Positions 56,449 through 64,000 of a stretch of DNA of 64,000 bases are shown here, in pieces. Position numbers and translations under genes: made by a program. The notes under the pieces are model-generated. The model searched no databases, was not told the DNA's origin, and worked only from the letters and a program-made list of their open reading frames with translations. The first letter of the stretch is position 1; every line of letters starts with the position of its first letter. Origin of the DNA: Gordonia sputi NBRC 100414 (GTDB lineage Bacteria; Actinomycetota; Actinomycetes; Mycobacteriales; Mycobacteriaceae); the NCBI RefSeq assembly GCF_000248055.1, contig NZ_BAFC01000022.1, positions 186,001-250,000 of the forward strand. The letters run 5' to 3'.

Positions 56449-59400
56449 ATGATCCTGCTGCTGTCCACATCGGACACCGATCTCATCACCGCTGACGCCA
56501 GCGACGCGGAGTATCGCGTCGCGAACCCGTCACGAATCCTGCTCGACGACGTTCCCGGCATGGTCGCCGACGCCGACCTCACGGTCGTTCGCATCCTCGG
56601 TGGCCGCCGCGCCTGGGAGGAGGGGCTCGACGCCGTCCTCGCCGTCGGGAAACCGGTAGTCGTCCTCTCCGGCGAGCAGCAACCCGATCCCGACCTGATG
56701 GCGCTGTCGACGGTGCCCGCCGGGGTGGCCGCAGACGCCCACAACTACCTCGCCTTCGGCGGGGTGCCCAACATCACCAACCTCCACAACTTCCTGTCCG
56801 ACACGGTGTTGCTGTCCGGGTACGGGTTCGAACCTCCCGAACAGACTCCCGGCTGGGGAGTTCTCGAGCGGCAGCCGACCAGAGCTGTTCCCGACACCGC
56901 GCCGGTGATCGGTGTCCTCTATTACCGAGCACAGCACCTCGCAGGGAACACGCGGTACATCGAAGCACTATGCGCGGCGATCGAGGAGCGGGGCGCGCGG
57001 CCGATCCCGATCTTCTGCGCCTCGTTGCGTACCGCGCCCGACGACCTCATCGAGTTGCTGGCGACCGCGGATGCGCTGGTGGTCACCGTCCTCGCCGCCG
57101 GTGGCGCGACACCTGCCACAGCGTCGGCCGGAGGCGACGACGAGGCGTGGAACATCGAGCGCCTCGCCGCGCTCGACATCCCCATCCTGCAGGGACTGTG
57201 CCTCACCGGGCCACGAGCCGACTGGGAGGCCAACGACGACGGGCTCTCGCCGCTCGACGTCGCGACTCAGGTGGCTGTTCCGGAATTCGACGGCCGCATC
57301 ATCACCGTGCCGTTCTCCTTCAAGGAGTTCGACGAGAACGGTCTGCCCTGGTACCAACCCGACACCGAGCGATGTGCCCGGGTTGCGGGAATCGCGGTGT
57401 CGCACGCCCGGTTACGGCATATCGCACCCGCGGATCGTCGTATTGCACTGATGTTGTCGGCGTATCCCACCAAGCACGCGCGCATCGGTAACGCTGTCGG
57501 CCTCGACACACCCCGCAGCCTCCTACGTCTGCTGGATGCGTTGCGCGCGGCAGGCTACGACATCGGCCCGGAATCGGGGCCGGACGCGATTCCCGGTCTG
57601 GCTGAGGATGATTCGGACGCACTGATCCACGCGGTCATCGACCGTGGCGGCCAGGACTCCGACTGGCTGACCGAGGAGGCCTTGGCTGCCAACCCGATTC
57701 GCGTCAGCGCCACCGACTACGAGAGGTGGTTCGCGACGCTGCCGGAGGAACTGCGGCACGGCGTCGAACAGCACTGGGGGCCTGCGCCGGGCGACCTCTT
57801 CGTCGACCGATCGCAGAGCTCCGACGGCGAGATCGTCGTCGCAGCACTGACATTCGGCAATGTGGCGATCATGGTGCAGCCGCCGCGCGGGTTCGGTGAG
57901 AATCCTGTCGCGATCTATCACGACCCCGACCTTCCGCCCTCGCATCACTACCTCGCCTCCTATCGCTGGCTCGCCGGTAGAGCCGGTGCTGCACAGGACA
58001 TCCCGGGCTTCGGCGCCGACGCGATCGTGCACATCGGCAAACACGGCAACCTCGAGTGGCTGCCGGGCAAGACGCTGGGAATGTCGGCACAGTGCGGCAC
58101 CGATGCCGCGCTCGGCGACGTCCCGCTGATCTATCCGTTCCTGGTCAACGACCCGGGCGAGGGCACCCAGGCCAAGCGTCGAGCGCACGCGGTGCTCGTC
58201 GACCACCTGATCCCGCCCATGGCGCGGGCCGAATCCTACGGCGACATCGCACGACTCGAACAACTCCTCGACGAGCACGCGAACATCTCGACTCTCGATC
58301 CCGCGAAACTCCCCGCGATTCGCCAGCAGATCTGGACGCTGCTCACCGCCGCGAAGATGGATCACGACCTCGGCCTCACCGAGCGGCCCGACGAAGAGGT
58401 CTTCGACGACATGCTGTTGCACGTCGACGGCTGGCTGTGCGAGATCAAGGATGTTCAGATCCGCGACGGACTGCATGTCCTCGGCGAACCCCCGGTCGAC
58501 GACGCCGAGGTCGATCTCGTTCTCGCGATGCTGCGCGCACGCCAATTGTGGGGCGGCACAGAGGCTTTGCCCGGTTTGCGTGAAGCGCTCGGACTCGACG
58601 AGGGCGCAGACTCCGTACGTAACGACGTCGACACCGTCGAAGCCACCGCCCGCGACCTCGTGGCAGCGTGCGCGAAAGGGGAGTGGTCGACCTCGGCCGT
58701 CGAGGATGCGGCGGCAGGCCACCCCGCCGCTGTCGGCGACGTATTGCGTTTCGCGGCAACCGAAGTGGTTCCGCGGCTGCGGCAGACCGCAGGGGAGATT
58801 CCGCGCATTCTGCACGCACTCGACGGCGGCTTCATTCCCGCAGGCCCGAGCGGTTCGCCGCTGCGCGGACTGATCAACGTGTTACCGACGGGCCGCAACT
58901 TCTACTCCGTCGACCCCAAGGCTGTTCCTTCGCGTCTCGCATGGGAAACGGGCCGGGCGATGGCCGACAGCCTGCTGGAGCGGTACCTCACCGACCACGG
59001 TGAATACCCTGCCTCCGTGGGGCTTTCGGCGTGGGGCACCAGCGCGATGCGTACCTCGGGCGACGACGTCGCCGAGATCCTCGCACTGCTCGGCGTCATG
59101 CCGATCTGGGACGAGGCGTCGCGGCGGGTCCGCGATCTCGAACTGATCGAACTCGACGAGCTCGGTCGCCCGCGCATCGACGTCACCGTCAGGATCTCCG
59201 GATTCTTCCGTGACGCGTTCCCGCACGTCGTGACCATGCTCGACGACGCCGTCGCACTCGCGGCGTCGGCCGATGAACCGGATGACCAGAACTTCGTCGC
59301 GGCGCACGCCCGCGCGGCACTCGCCGAGCACGGCGATCAACGCCGCGCGACGACCAGGATCTTCGGCTCCAAACCCGGAACCTACGGGGCGGGGCTGTTG

Positions 59401-60078
59401 CAACTCATCGATTCTCGTGACTGGCGCAGCGACGAGGACCTCGCACGCGTCTACACCGAGTGGGGCGGCTACGCGTACGGCCGCGAACTCGACGGCGTCG
59501 CCGCAGTCGACGACATGCGTTCGGCCTATCGCAGGATCAAGGTAGCCGCGAAGAACACCGACACCCGTGAGCACGACATCGCCGACTCCGACGACTACTT
59601 CCAGTACCACGGCGGAATGGTGGCGACGGTCCGAGCACTGACCGGCACATCCCCGGAGGCATACATCGGCGACTCGACGCGACCCGACGCCGTCCGAACG
59701 CGCACGCTTTCGGAGGAGACCAGTCGGGTTTTCCGTGCACGGGTCGTCAATCCCCGGTGGATCTCCGCGATGCAGCGGCACGGATACAAGGGCGCCTTCG
59801 AGATGGCGGCCACCGTCGACTACCTGTTCGGGTACGACGCCACGACCGGCGTCGTCGCCGACTGGATGTACGAGAAGCTCACCGAGTCCTACGTGCTCGA
59901 CGAGCGCAATCAGGAGTTCATGAATCAGTCGAATCCGTGGGCACTGCACGGTATCGCTGAGCGTCTCCTCGAAGCCGTCGACCGCGACATGTGGGAGGCG
60001 CCGCCCGCCGACATGCTCGACCAGTTGCGGGCCGTGTACCTGCAGGCCGAGGGCGAGATCGAGGGCCGGTCGGAATAG
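56449..60078 (+). CDS. cobN: Cobaltochelatase large subunit
   Basis: The 1209-residue protein inserts cobalt into hydrogenobyrinic acid a,c-diamide with ATP, normally with CobS and CobT, which are not in this window. It belongs to the CobN/magnesium chelatase H family: VLYYRAQHLAGNTRYIEALC and ILQGLCLTGPRADWEAND in the N-terminal third, HIGKHGNLEWLPGK near residue 530, LINVLPTGRNFYSVDPKAVPS near 815 and GYKGAFEMAATVDYLFGYDA near 1110. ATG 56449 is fixed by the GAGGAG site 5-10 nt upstream, which the riboswitch overlaps. The frame open to 56326 is untranslated leader. Confidence 0.95.
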   Translation: MILLLSTSDTDLITADASDAEYRVANPSRILLDDVPGMVADADLTVVRILGGRRAWEEGLDAVLAVGKPVVVLSGEQQPDPDLMALSTVPAGVAADAHNYLAFGGVPNITNLHNFLSDTVLLSGYGFEPPEQTPGWGVLERQPTRAVPDTAPVIGVLYYRAQHLAGNTRYIEALCAAIEERGARPIPIFCASLRTAPDDLIELLATADALVVTVLAAGGATPATASAGGDDEAWNIERLAALDIPILQGLCLTGPRADWEANDDGLSPLDVATQVAVPEFDGRIITVPFSFKEFDENGLPWYQPDTERCARVAGIAVSHARLRHIAPADRRIALMLSAYPTKHARIGNAVGLDTPRSLLRLLDALRAAGYDIGPESGPDAIPGLAEDDSDALIHAVIDRGGQDSDWLTEEALAANPIRVSATDYERWFATLPEELRHGVEQHWGPAPGDLFVDRSQSSDGEIVVAALTFGNVAIMVQPPRGFGENPVAIYHDPDLPPSHHYLASYRWLAGRAGAAQDIPGFGADAIVHIGKHGNLEWLPGKTLGMSAQCGTDAALGDVPLIYPFLVNDPGEGTQAKRRAHAVLVDHLIPPMARAESYGDIARLEQLLDEHANISTLDPAKLPAIRQQIWTLLTAAKMDHDLGLTERPDEEVFDDMLLHVDGWLCEIKDVQIRDGLHVLGEPPVDDAEVDLVLAMLRARQLWGGTEALPGLREALGLDEGADSVRNDVDTVEATARDLVAACAKGEWSTSAVEDAAAGHPAAVGDVLRFAATEVVPRLRQTAGEIPRILHALDGGFIPAGPSGSPLRGLINVLPTGRNFYSVDPKAVPSRLAWETGRAMADSLLERYLTDHGEYPASVGLSAWGTSAMRTSGDDVAEILALLGVMPIWDEASRRVRDLELIELDELGRPRIDVTVRISGFFRDAFPHVVTMLDDAVALAASADEPDDQNFVAAHARAALAEHGDQRRATTRIFGSKPGTYGAGLLQLIDSRDWRSDEDLARVYTEWGGYAYGRELDGVAAVDDMRSAYRRIKVAAKNTDTREHDIADSDDYFQYHGGMVATVRALTGTSPEAYIGDSTRPDAVRTRTLSEETSRVFRARVVNPRWISAMQRHGYKGAFEMAATVDYLFGYDATTGVVADWMYEKLTESYVLDERNQEFMNQSNPWALHGIAERLLEAVDRDMWEAPPADMLDQLRAVYLQAEGEIEGRSE

Positions 60079-60103
60079 CCGCCGGCCGGCCCCGGGACCT
60101 GTG

Positions 60104-60970
60104 CTAGCACCCGGATTCGTCGAGCGCCGCCTCGAGCACGTCGCCGAAGACGTCCGGGTACATCGGCAGGCTGTGGTGTGTTGCATCGGCAACGATCTCG
60201 ACCTGCGTACCCGGCCACGTGGAGTGGACGTTCTCAGCGATTCGAGCGACATCGTGCACCCGACTCTGCTCGGCGAGGATCACAGTGCGGCGCCTGACCT
60301 CCGGTCGCACGGACCGCAGACGCCGAGGTATGACGAGCTTCGTCGTCGGCATCGTCGCGCCGAGTGCGGCGACATCTGACCACTGCTCGTCGAGCGGTCT
60401 AGATCCGGTTTCCCATTCGAGAAACCTGCGTTCACGGTTCTCGTTGGGAGACAGGAGAATAGGCAATGCATGGGCGAGGTACTCGGGGCGCATGCCACCG
60501 AAGACCGAGTTGGGTTCAACCAGGATCAGCCCGTCCGTCGGGAACCCACCACCGGCGAATGCGAGAGCGATCATCGCCCCATACGAGTGGCCGATCAACG
60601 TCGGTTCGTCGACACCGAGCGTCGCCACCGTGACGGCAAGCCAATCCAGGAGGTCGGGGACCGACGAGATCGGCGTGCTCGAAGGTATTGACGCACCGAC
60701 CTGGCCTGGAATGTCGACTGCGTAGACACGGTGTCGCCGACTGAGTTGTCCGATCACCGAGTACCACTCCGTCAGCGTTGCCCCTGAACCCGAAAGCAGA
60801 ACGAGTGGTCGACCTGAGTCAGGTCCCGAGGCGACGACGTGCGTGTTGCCGTAAGGCGACGCGAGATCGAACCGCCGGGTGCCCGGCGGCCAACGATTCA
60901 CCAGCGCGTCGTAGGCCTCGGAAAACCGTCGGCCTGTGGGAGAGGCCAGGAAGGTAGCGGTCTCGCTCAT
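60104..60970 (-). CDS. Alpha/beta hydrolase
   Basis: The 288-residue protein has the alpha/beta hydrolase fold: PLVLLSGSGATLTEWYSVIG with the oxyanion loop, YAVDIPGQVGASIPS, nucleophile Ser129 in TLIGHSYGAMIALAFAG, and a C-terminal His in VADATHHSLPMYPDV. It lacks a signal peptide. The substrate is not recognisable. It is divergent from the MarR regulator at 61037 across a 66-bp region with repeats, so that regulator probably controls it. Confidence 0.87.
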   Translation of the reverse strand: MSETATFLASPTGRRFSEAYDALVNRWPPGTRRFDLASPYGNTHVVASGPDSGRPLVLLSGSGATLTEWYSVIGQLSRRHRVYAVDIPGQVGASIPSSTPISSVPDLLDWLAVTVATLGVDEPTLIGHSYGAMIALAFAGGGFPTDGLILVEPNSVFGGMRPEYLAHALPILLSPNENRERRFLEWETGSRPLDEQWSDVAALGATMPTTKLVIPRRLRSVRPEVRRRTVILAEQSRVHDVARIAENVHSTWPGTQVEIVADATHHSLPMYPDVFGDVLEAALDESGC

Positions 60971-60979
60971 ATTTACCTC

Positions 60980-61015
60980 GATGATCTAGTTACTTGCTCA
61001 TCAAGCTATATCAAG
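60980..61015. promoter_or_regulatory. Repeat-rich region between hydrolase and MarR genes, probable operator
   Basis: The divergent gap holds CTTG-CTCAT-CAAG (60993-61005, an inverted repeat), a direct repeat ATCAAGC (61000 and 61010) and GATGA / TCATC arms at 60980 and 60997. It is AT-rich against the surroundings. This is a likely MarR operator; exact half-sites are uncertain. Confidence 0.45.
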
Positions 61016-61022
61016 CCGGGGC

Positions 61023-61028
61023 TAAGGT
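61023..61028 (+). promoter_or_regulatory. -10 element (TAAGGT), leaderless start at 61037
   Basis: TAAGGT is followed by 8 nt and the GTG at 61037. No Shine-Dalgarno sequence is present. Confidence 0.45.
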
Positions 61029-61036
61029 CGAGAACC

Positions 61037-61528
61037 GTGACTTCCCGTGAGCGCGCGGATGAGAGCGGACCGCGCTATCTGCTGATCCGCCAGTTGCGCA
61101 CACTGATGACCGAGCTGGACATTCGAGGAGCGCGGTTCGCGAGAACGGTGGATCTTCATCCAACCGATCTGCGCGCGCTTATTGCGCTCCTCGACGCCGA
61201 ACGCGACGCAGTGCCTGCGACCCCCGCCTGGCTGGGAAGGAAGCTCGGGGGAGTGAACTCGGCAACCATCACGTCGTTGCTCGACCGACTCGAACGAGCC
61301 GGCCTCGTCGAGCGCACCGGCGACCCCGGGGATAGACGCAAAGTTCTGCTCTCCGTTACCCAGCGCGCACGTGACACGGGTCGAGAGTTCTTCGGGACAC
61401 TCATCGACGACGCGCTGACAGCACTCAGCGAGTTCGACTCCCACGAACTCGACGTCATCGGACGGTTCCTCGAAGCAATGCGCAGTGCGTCTGACCGGAG
61501 CACGGACGACGAACTGGGCACTACGTAG
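61037..61528 (+). CDS. MarR-family transcriptional regulator
   Basis: The 163-residue protein has a winged helix at about 45-115: LHPTDLRALIALLDAE, WLGRKLGGVNSATITSLLDR as the recognition helix, and LVERTGDPGDRRKVLLSVT as the wing with its DxRRK basic tip. The flanking helices form the dimer. Divergent pairing with the alpha/beta hydrolase suggests it represses that gene and itself. The inducer is unknown. The GTG start at 61037 is preferred over longer frames because of the -10 hexamer. Confidence 0.88.
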   Translation: MTSRERADESGPRYLLIRQLRTLMTELDIRGARFARTVDLHPTDLRALIALLDAERDAVPATPAWLGRKLGGVNSATITSLLDRLERAGLVERTGDPGDRRKVLLSVTQRARDTGREFFGTLIDDALTALSEFDSHELDVIGRFLEAMRSASDRSTDDELGTT

Positions 61529-61680
61529 CCGATCCGGGTTGGGCGCTGAACGCAAGCGGTTACGTGGCCCCGGCGCGGGAGCAAAATCGGGTGCTCGTTC
61601 GTTGGACGGAGTGAATGGCATATATCCGGGGCGGCGTCGGGTGTCGAAACCCACCTGCATCGGACCAGAAGGGCACACCC

Positions 61681-62181
61681 ATGCGCTTCCCGTACTTCCT
61701 CGTCTACCTGGTGATCGAGATCGCCGTGTTCGTGGCCATGGTCATGACACTCGGCTTCGCCTGGGCGGTTTTGATCACATTGCTGGCTTCCTTCGTCGGA
61801 TTCGTCATCCTCCGTTGGCAGGGTCGCAAGGTGTTCGGTGAACTCCGCCGCGCCTCACGCAACGAAGTCGACGCACGAGCCCCGCTCGCCGACACCGCCG
61901 TGGTCGGCGCCTCGTCGATCCTGCTGATCGCCCCGGGCCTGGTGTCCACGGTTGTCGGAACCGTCGCACTCCTTCCGCCGACACGACGTGCCCTGCGTCC
62001 GGTGCTGGCTGCAGTCGGCGCGCGCACGATGATGTCGGCAATGGACCGGGCAGGCGCATACGGCCAAGCCGGGGTCAGGCGAGGAACGGTCATCGACGGC
62101 ACCGTCGTCGACGATCCGACCTACTCGACACCGAACTCCTCGACATCGGCCGAGCAGCCGCAGCTCCCGCGGGGCCACTGA
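61681..62181 (+). CDS. fxsA: FxsA family membrane protein
   Basis: The 166-residue protein has two N-terminal membrane helices (RFPYFLVYLVIEIAVFVAMV, then WAVLITLLASFVGFVILRW) and a third hydrophobic segment near 80-100 (SSILLIAPGLVSTVVGTVAL). WQGRKVFGELRRA and LLPPTRRALRP are FxsA signatures. E. coli FxsA, when overproduced, relieves F-plasmid exclusion of phage T7; its native role is unclear. The ATG has GAAGGG upstream. The C-terminal 50 residues are polar. Confidence 0.88.
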   Translation: MRFPYFLVYLVIEIAVFVAMVMTLGFAWAVLITLLASFVGFVILRWQGRKVFGELRRASRNEVDARAPLADTAVVGASSILLIAPGLVSTVVGTVALLPPTRRALRPVLAAVGARTMMSAMDRAGAYGQAGVRRGTVIDGTVVDDPTYSTPNSSTSAEQPQLPRGH

Positions 62182-62217
62182 CACACCAGGGTCCCCACAG
62201 GGGCACACTGAACAATC

Positions 62218-63843
62218 GTGGCAACCGAACTGCTCCTTGGTGGGACCGTCTATTCCTCCGCTATTCCTGACGCGACTGCCCTTGCGGTCACCGACGGCGT
62301 AGTGACCTGGGTGGGTACCGACGACGTGGGGAAGGCCCTGCACCCCGATGCTTCCGTGACCGATCTGGAAGGGCTTTTCGTCGCACCCGCATTCGTCGAC
62401 TCACATGTGCATCTGACGTCGACCGGACTCGCGCTCACCGGGCTCACTCTCAACGATGCCGTGTCGCGCACCGATTGTCTTCGCATGATCGCGGACGCGG
62501 TGTCGACCGTCGGCGAGGGCGACCTGATCTGGGGCCGCGGCTGGGACAGCTCGACATGGTCGGGCGCCGAGGCCTTCGACGGCCGGTTCCCGACAACTGC
62601 CGACCTCGACGCGATCGTCGGCAACCGCCCGGTCTATCTGGCTCGAGTCGACGAACACTCCGCCGTGGCCTCGACGGCGCTGCGCCGCTTGGTCGTCGGC
62701 TTGGAGGACGCACAGGGCTATCATCCCGACGAGCCGCTGATCGCCGAGGCGCACCACCTCGTGCGAGGAGCCGCACGATCGTTGGGGAGCCCCGCGTCGC
62801 GCACCCGCGCACAACTGCGCGCACTCGACGCGGTCGCATCGATGGGGATCGTGGCCATCCACGAGAACGGCGGGCCGGATATCAGCGGTCTCGACGACTT
62901 TCTCGCCATCGGCGGACTCGATCATCCCGTCGAGGTCCGACGCTACTGGGGGCAGGCGGCCGAGAACGCCGACCACGCGCGCGAACTCGTTGCGATCACC
63001 GGCGCCGACGCGCTCGGCGGCGATCTCTTCATCGACGGTGCGATCGGCTCACGGACGGCATGGCTCCTCGAGCCCTACCACGACGCCCCCGACGTCACCG
63101 GTATCGACTACCTCTCGCCGGACACGGTTCTCGACCACCTACGCGCATGCACAGAGGCCGGGCTGCAAGCCGGCTTTCACGTGATCGGCGATGCGGCGAC
63201 AGCGACAGTGGTTGATGCGCTCGACGCACTAGCTGCCGAGTTCGGCACGCCTGCGCTCGCGTCGCGCGCTCATCGCGTCGAGCATGCGGAGATGGTCGAC
63301 GCCGCCCAGGCTCAGACCTTGGCCGCGTGTGGTGTCGTCGCGAGCATGCAACCGCAGTTCGACGCAGGGTGGGGTGCGCCGGGCGGCCTCTACGCGCAGC
63401 GCCTCGGCGACGAACGTGCCTCCCGCATGAACGATTTCGCCACGCTCGCCAAAGCTGGCGTGGCACTGGCATTTTCGTCGGATTCACCCGTCACCGCGAT
63501 GGATCCGTGGGCGACGATACGTGCGGCCGTCCACCACCATCAGCAACGGAACGCGATCTCGGCTCGCGGTGCGTTCGCAGCCTCGACGCGAGGAGGCTGG
63601 CGCGCGGGAGGAACCAATGACGGACTCACCGGCACATTGGCGGTCGGCGCACCGGCGAGCTACGCGGTCTGGGAGGTCGACGAACTCGTCGTTGCCGGAT
63701 CGCACGAGAGCGTTCAGCGCTGGTCGCTGGACCCTCGGTCCCGTGTGCCCGCACTTCCCGACGTCTCGCCGGGCAGCCCGCTGCCACGGTGTGTGCGGAC
63801 TGTGCACCGAGGTCGTGACATCTACCGCGCCGAGGGTCACTGA
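62218..63843 (+). CDS. Amidohydrolase family protein (YtcJ-like)
   Basis: The 541-residue protein is a metal-dependent hydrolase. APAFVDSHVHLTSTGLALTG holds the HxH metal ligands, GFHVIGDAATATVVDALD and HRVEHAEMVDA give further His ligands, and ALAFSSDSPVTAMDPWATI has the catalytic Asp. The composite beta-domain at both ends fits amidohydrolase family 3 (YtcJ group). Substrate unknown. The stop is 3 bp before the next gene's GTG, so the two are probably co-transcribed. The GTG start lies 36 bp after fxsA. Confidence 0.88.
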   Translation: MATELLLGGTVYSSAIPDATALAVTDGVVTWVGTDDVGKALHPDASVTDLEGLFVAPAFVDSHVHLTSTGLALTGLTLNDAVSRTDCLRMIADAVSTVGEGDLIWGRGWDSSTWSGAEAFDGRFPTTADLDAIVGNRPVYLARVDEHSAVASTALRRLVVGLEDAQGYHPDEPLIAEAHHLVRGAARSLGSPASRTRAQLRALDAVASMGIVAIHENGGPDISGLDDFLAIGGLDHPVEVRRYWGQAAENADHARELVAITGADALGGDLFIDGAIGSRTAWLLEPYHDAPDVTGIDYLSPDTVLDHLRACTEAGLQAGFHVIGDAATATVVDALDALAAEFGTPALASRAHRVEHAEMVDAAQAQTLAACGVVASMQPQFDAGWGAPGGLYAQRLGDERASRMNDFATLAKAGVALAFSSDSPVTAMDPWATIRAAVHHHQQRNAISARGAFAASTRGGWRAGGTNDGLTGTLAVGAPASYAVWEVDELVVAGSHESVQRWSLDPRSRVPALPDVSPGSPLPRCVRTVHRGRDIYRAEGH

Positions 63844-63846
63844 CCA

Positions 63847-64000
63847 GTGAGCGACCCAGTAGCCGACAACCCAGTAGACAACACGGCGGTAGCCGACACG
63901 GCGACGCGCCGCCACGACTCGGCGACTCCCATGGATTCATCCGACACCCGGGCAGACTTGCCCGAGCACTCGAATCGACGATGGTCGAGGCTGGCCGGTG
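63847..64000 (+). CDS. lnt: Start of a probable apolipoprotein N-acyltransferase (partial)
   Basis: From a GTG at 63847 the frame runs to the window edge (51 residues). The N terminus is an Asp/Thr/Pro-rich tail with a repeated VADN/VADT-type element, followed by NRRWSRLAG, which resembles the start of the first membrane helix of actinobacterial Lnt. In M. tuberculosis fxsA is followed by ppm1, which carries an Lnt domain, and that context supports the call. Too little is visible to be sure. Confidence 0.45.
   Translation, partial: MSDPVADNPVDNTAVADTATRRHDSATPMDSSDTRADLPEHSNRRWSRLAG

Noticed and set aside
57523..58815. A 430-residue antisense frame inside cobN
   Set aside because: It is a shadow of the real cobN frame; no motif, no promoter, no plausible neighbours.

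Overview
The window is a contiguous, gene-dense, high-GC chromosomal segment of an actinobacterium of the order Mycobacteriales. A Gordonia-like organism fits best, but the genus is an inference. The diagnostic markers are the complete Pup-proteasome locus (mpa/arc, dop, pup, prcB, prcA, pafA, pafB, pafC), the mycothiol gene mshC, a DUF222/HNH gene of the 13E12 type, a secreted PE-PPE-domain protein, fused cobIJ, and gene order that largely follows M. tuberculosis Rv2141c down to about Rv2051c as I remember that genome. No phage, insertion sequence, CRISPR array or defence island is evident.

Layout. 1-3300: the left edge is accessory: a DUF222/HNH gene behind a LexA-like box, an autoregulated ArsR/SRPBCC pair, a decayed GlgC-like fragment, and tRNA-Leu(GAG) with its terminator. 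3394-16654: M20 peptidase; a two-gene operon of a PLP enzyme and a sugar-lactone oxidase; a PEBP protein; lipoprotein-DUF5703-pyrD; uppP; phosphatase-DUF3090-SCO1664 kinase-like; mshC; a small unknown gene; a PAC2 protein. 16706-25889: metH, family II pyrophosphatase, membrane mannosyltransferase, HAD phosphatase, hisE-hisG, thioesterase. 26125-31647: secreted PE-PPE hydrolase, Fe-S RecB-like nuclease, trmI, mpa. 31732-34305: glgP, inserted between mpa and dop. 34397-45487: dop, pup-prcB-prcA, pafA, pafB-pafC, tatA-tatC, helY. 45688-49993: DUF4333 membrane protein with a long QPPQYGQ repeat, 5'-3' exonuclease, Xaa-Pro peptidase, F420-type oxidoreductase, SDR. 49990-60078: cobL-cobM-cobK converging on cobIJ-cobH-cobG, then cobN behind a cobalamin riboswitch. 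60104-64000: alpha/beta hydrolase with divergent MarR regulator, fxsA, amidohydrolase, and the start of a probable lnt.

How the genes work together. Dop converts the C-terminal Gln of Pup to Glu, PafA ligates Pup to lysines of target proteins, Mpa unfolds pupylated proteins into the PrcBA core, and PafBC is a DNA-damage transcription activator. The cob genes carry precorrin-2 through methylations, ring contraction and cobalt insertion, and the cobalamin product is the cofactor of MetH in the same window. MshC makes the Cys-GlcN-Ins step of mycothiol. TatA and TatC export folded proteins.

Regulation. At least eleven genes start 6-8 nt after a TANNNT hexamer with no Shine-Dalgarno sequence, the signature of leaderless transcripts. 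Other control elements include the cobalamin riboswitch, which probably sequesters the cobN ribosome-binding site, and several inverted-repeat operator candidates. I saw no clear unknown multi-gene system. The most promising loose ends are the PLP-enzyme/lactone-oxidase operon with its tandem operators, the orphan gene at 15425, the tandem repeats at 21331 and 52741, and the structured hisE-hisG junction.
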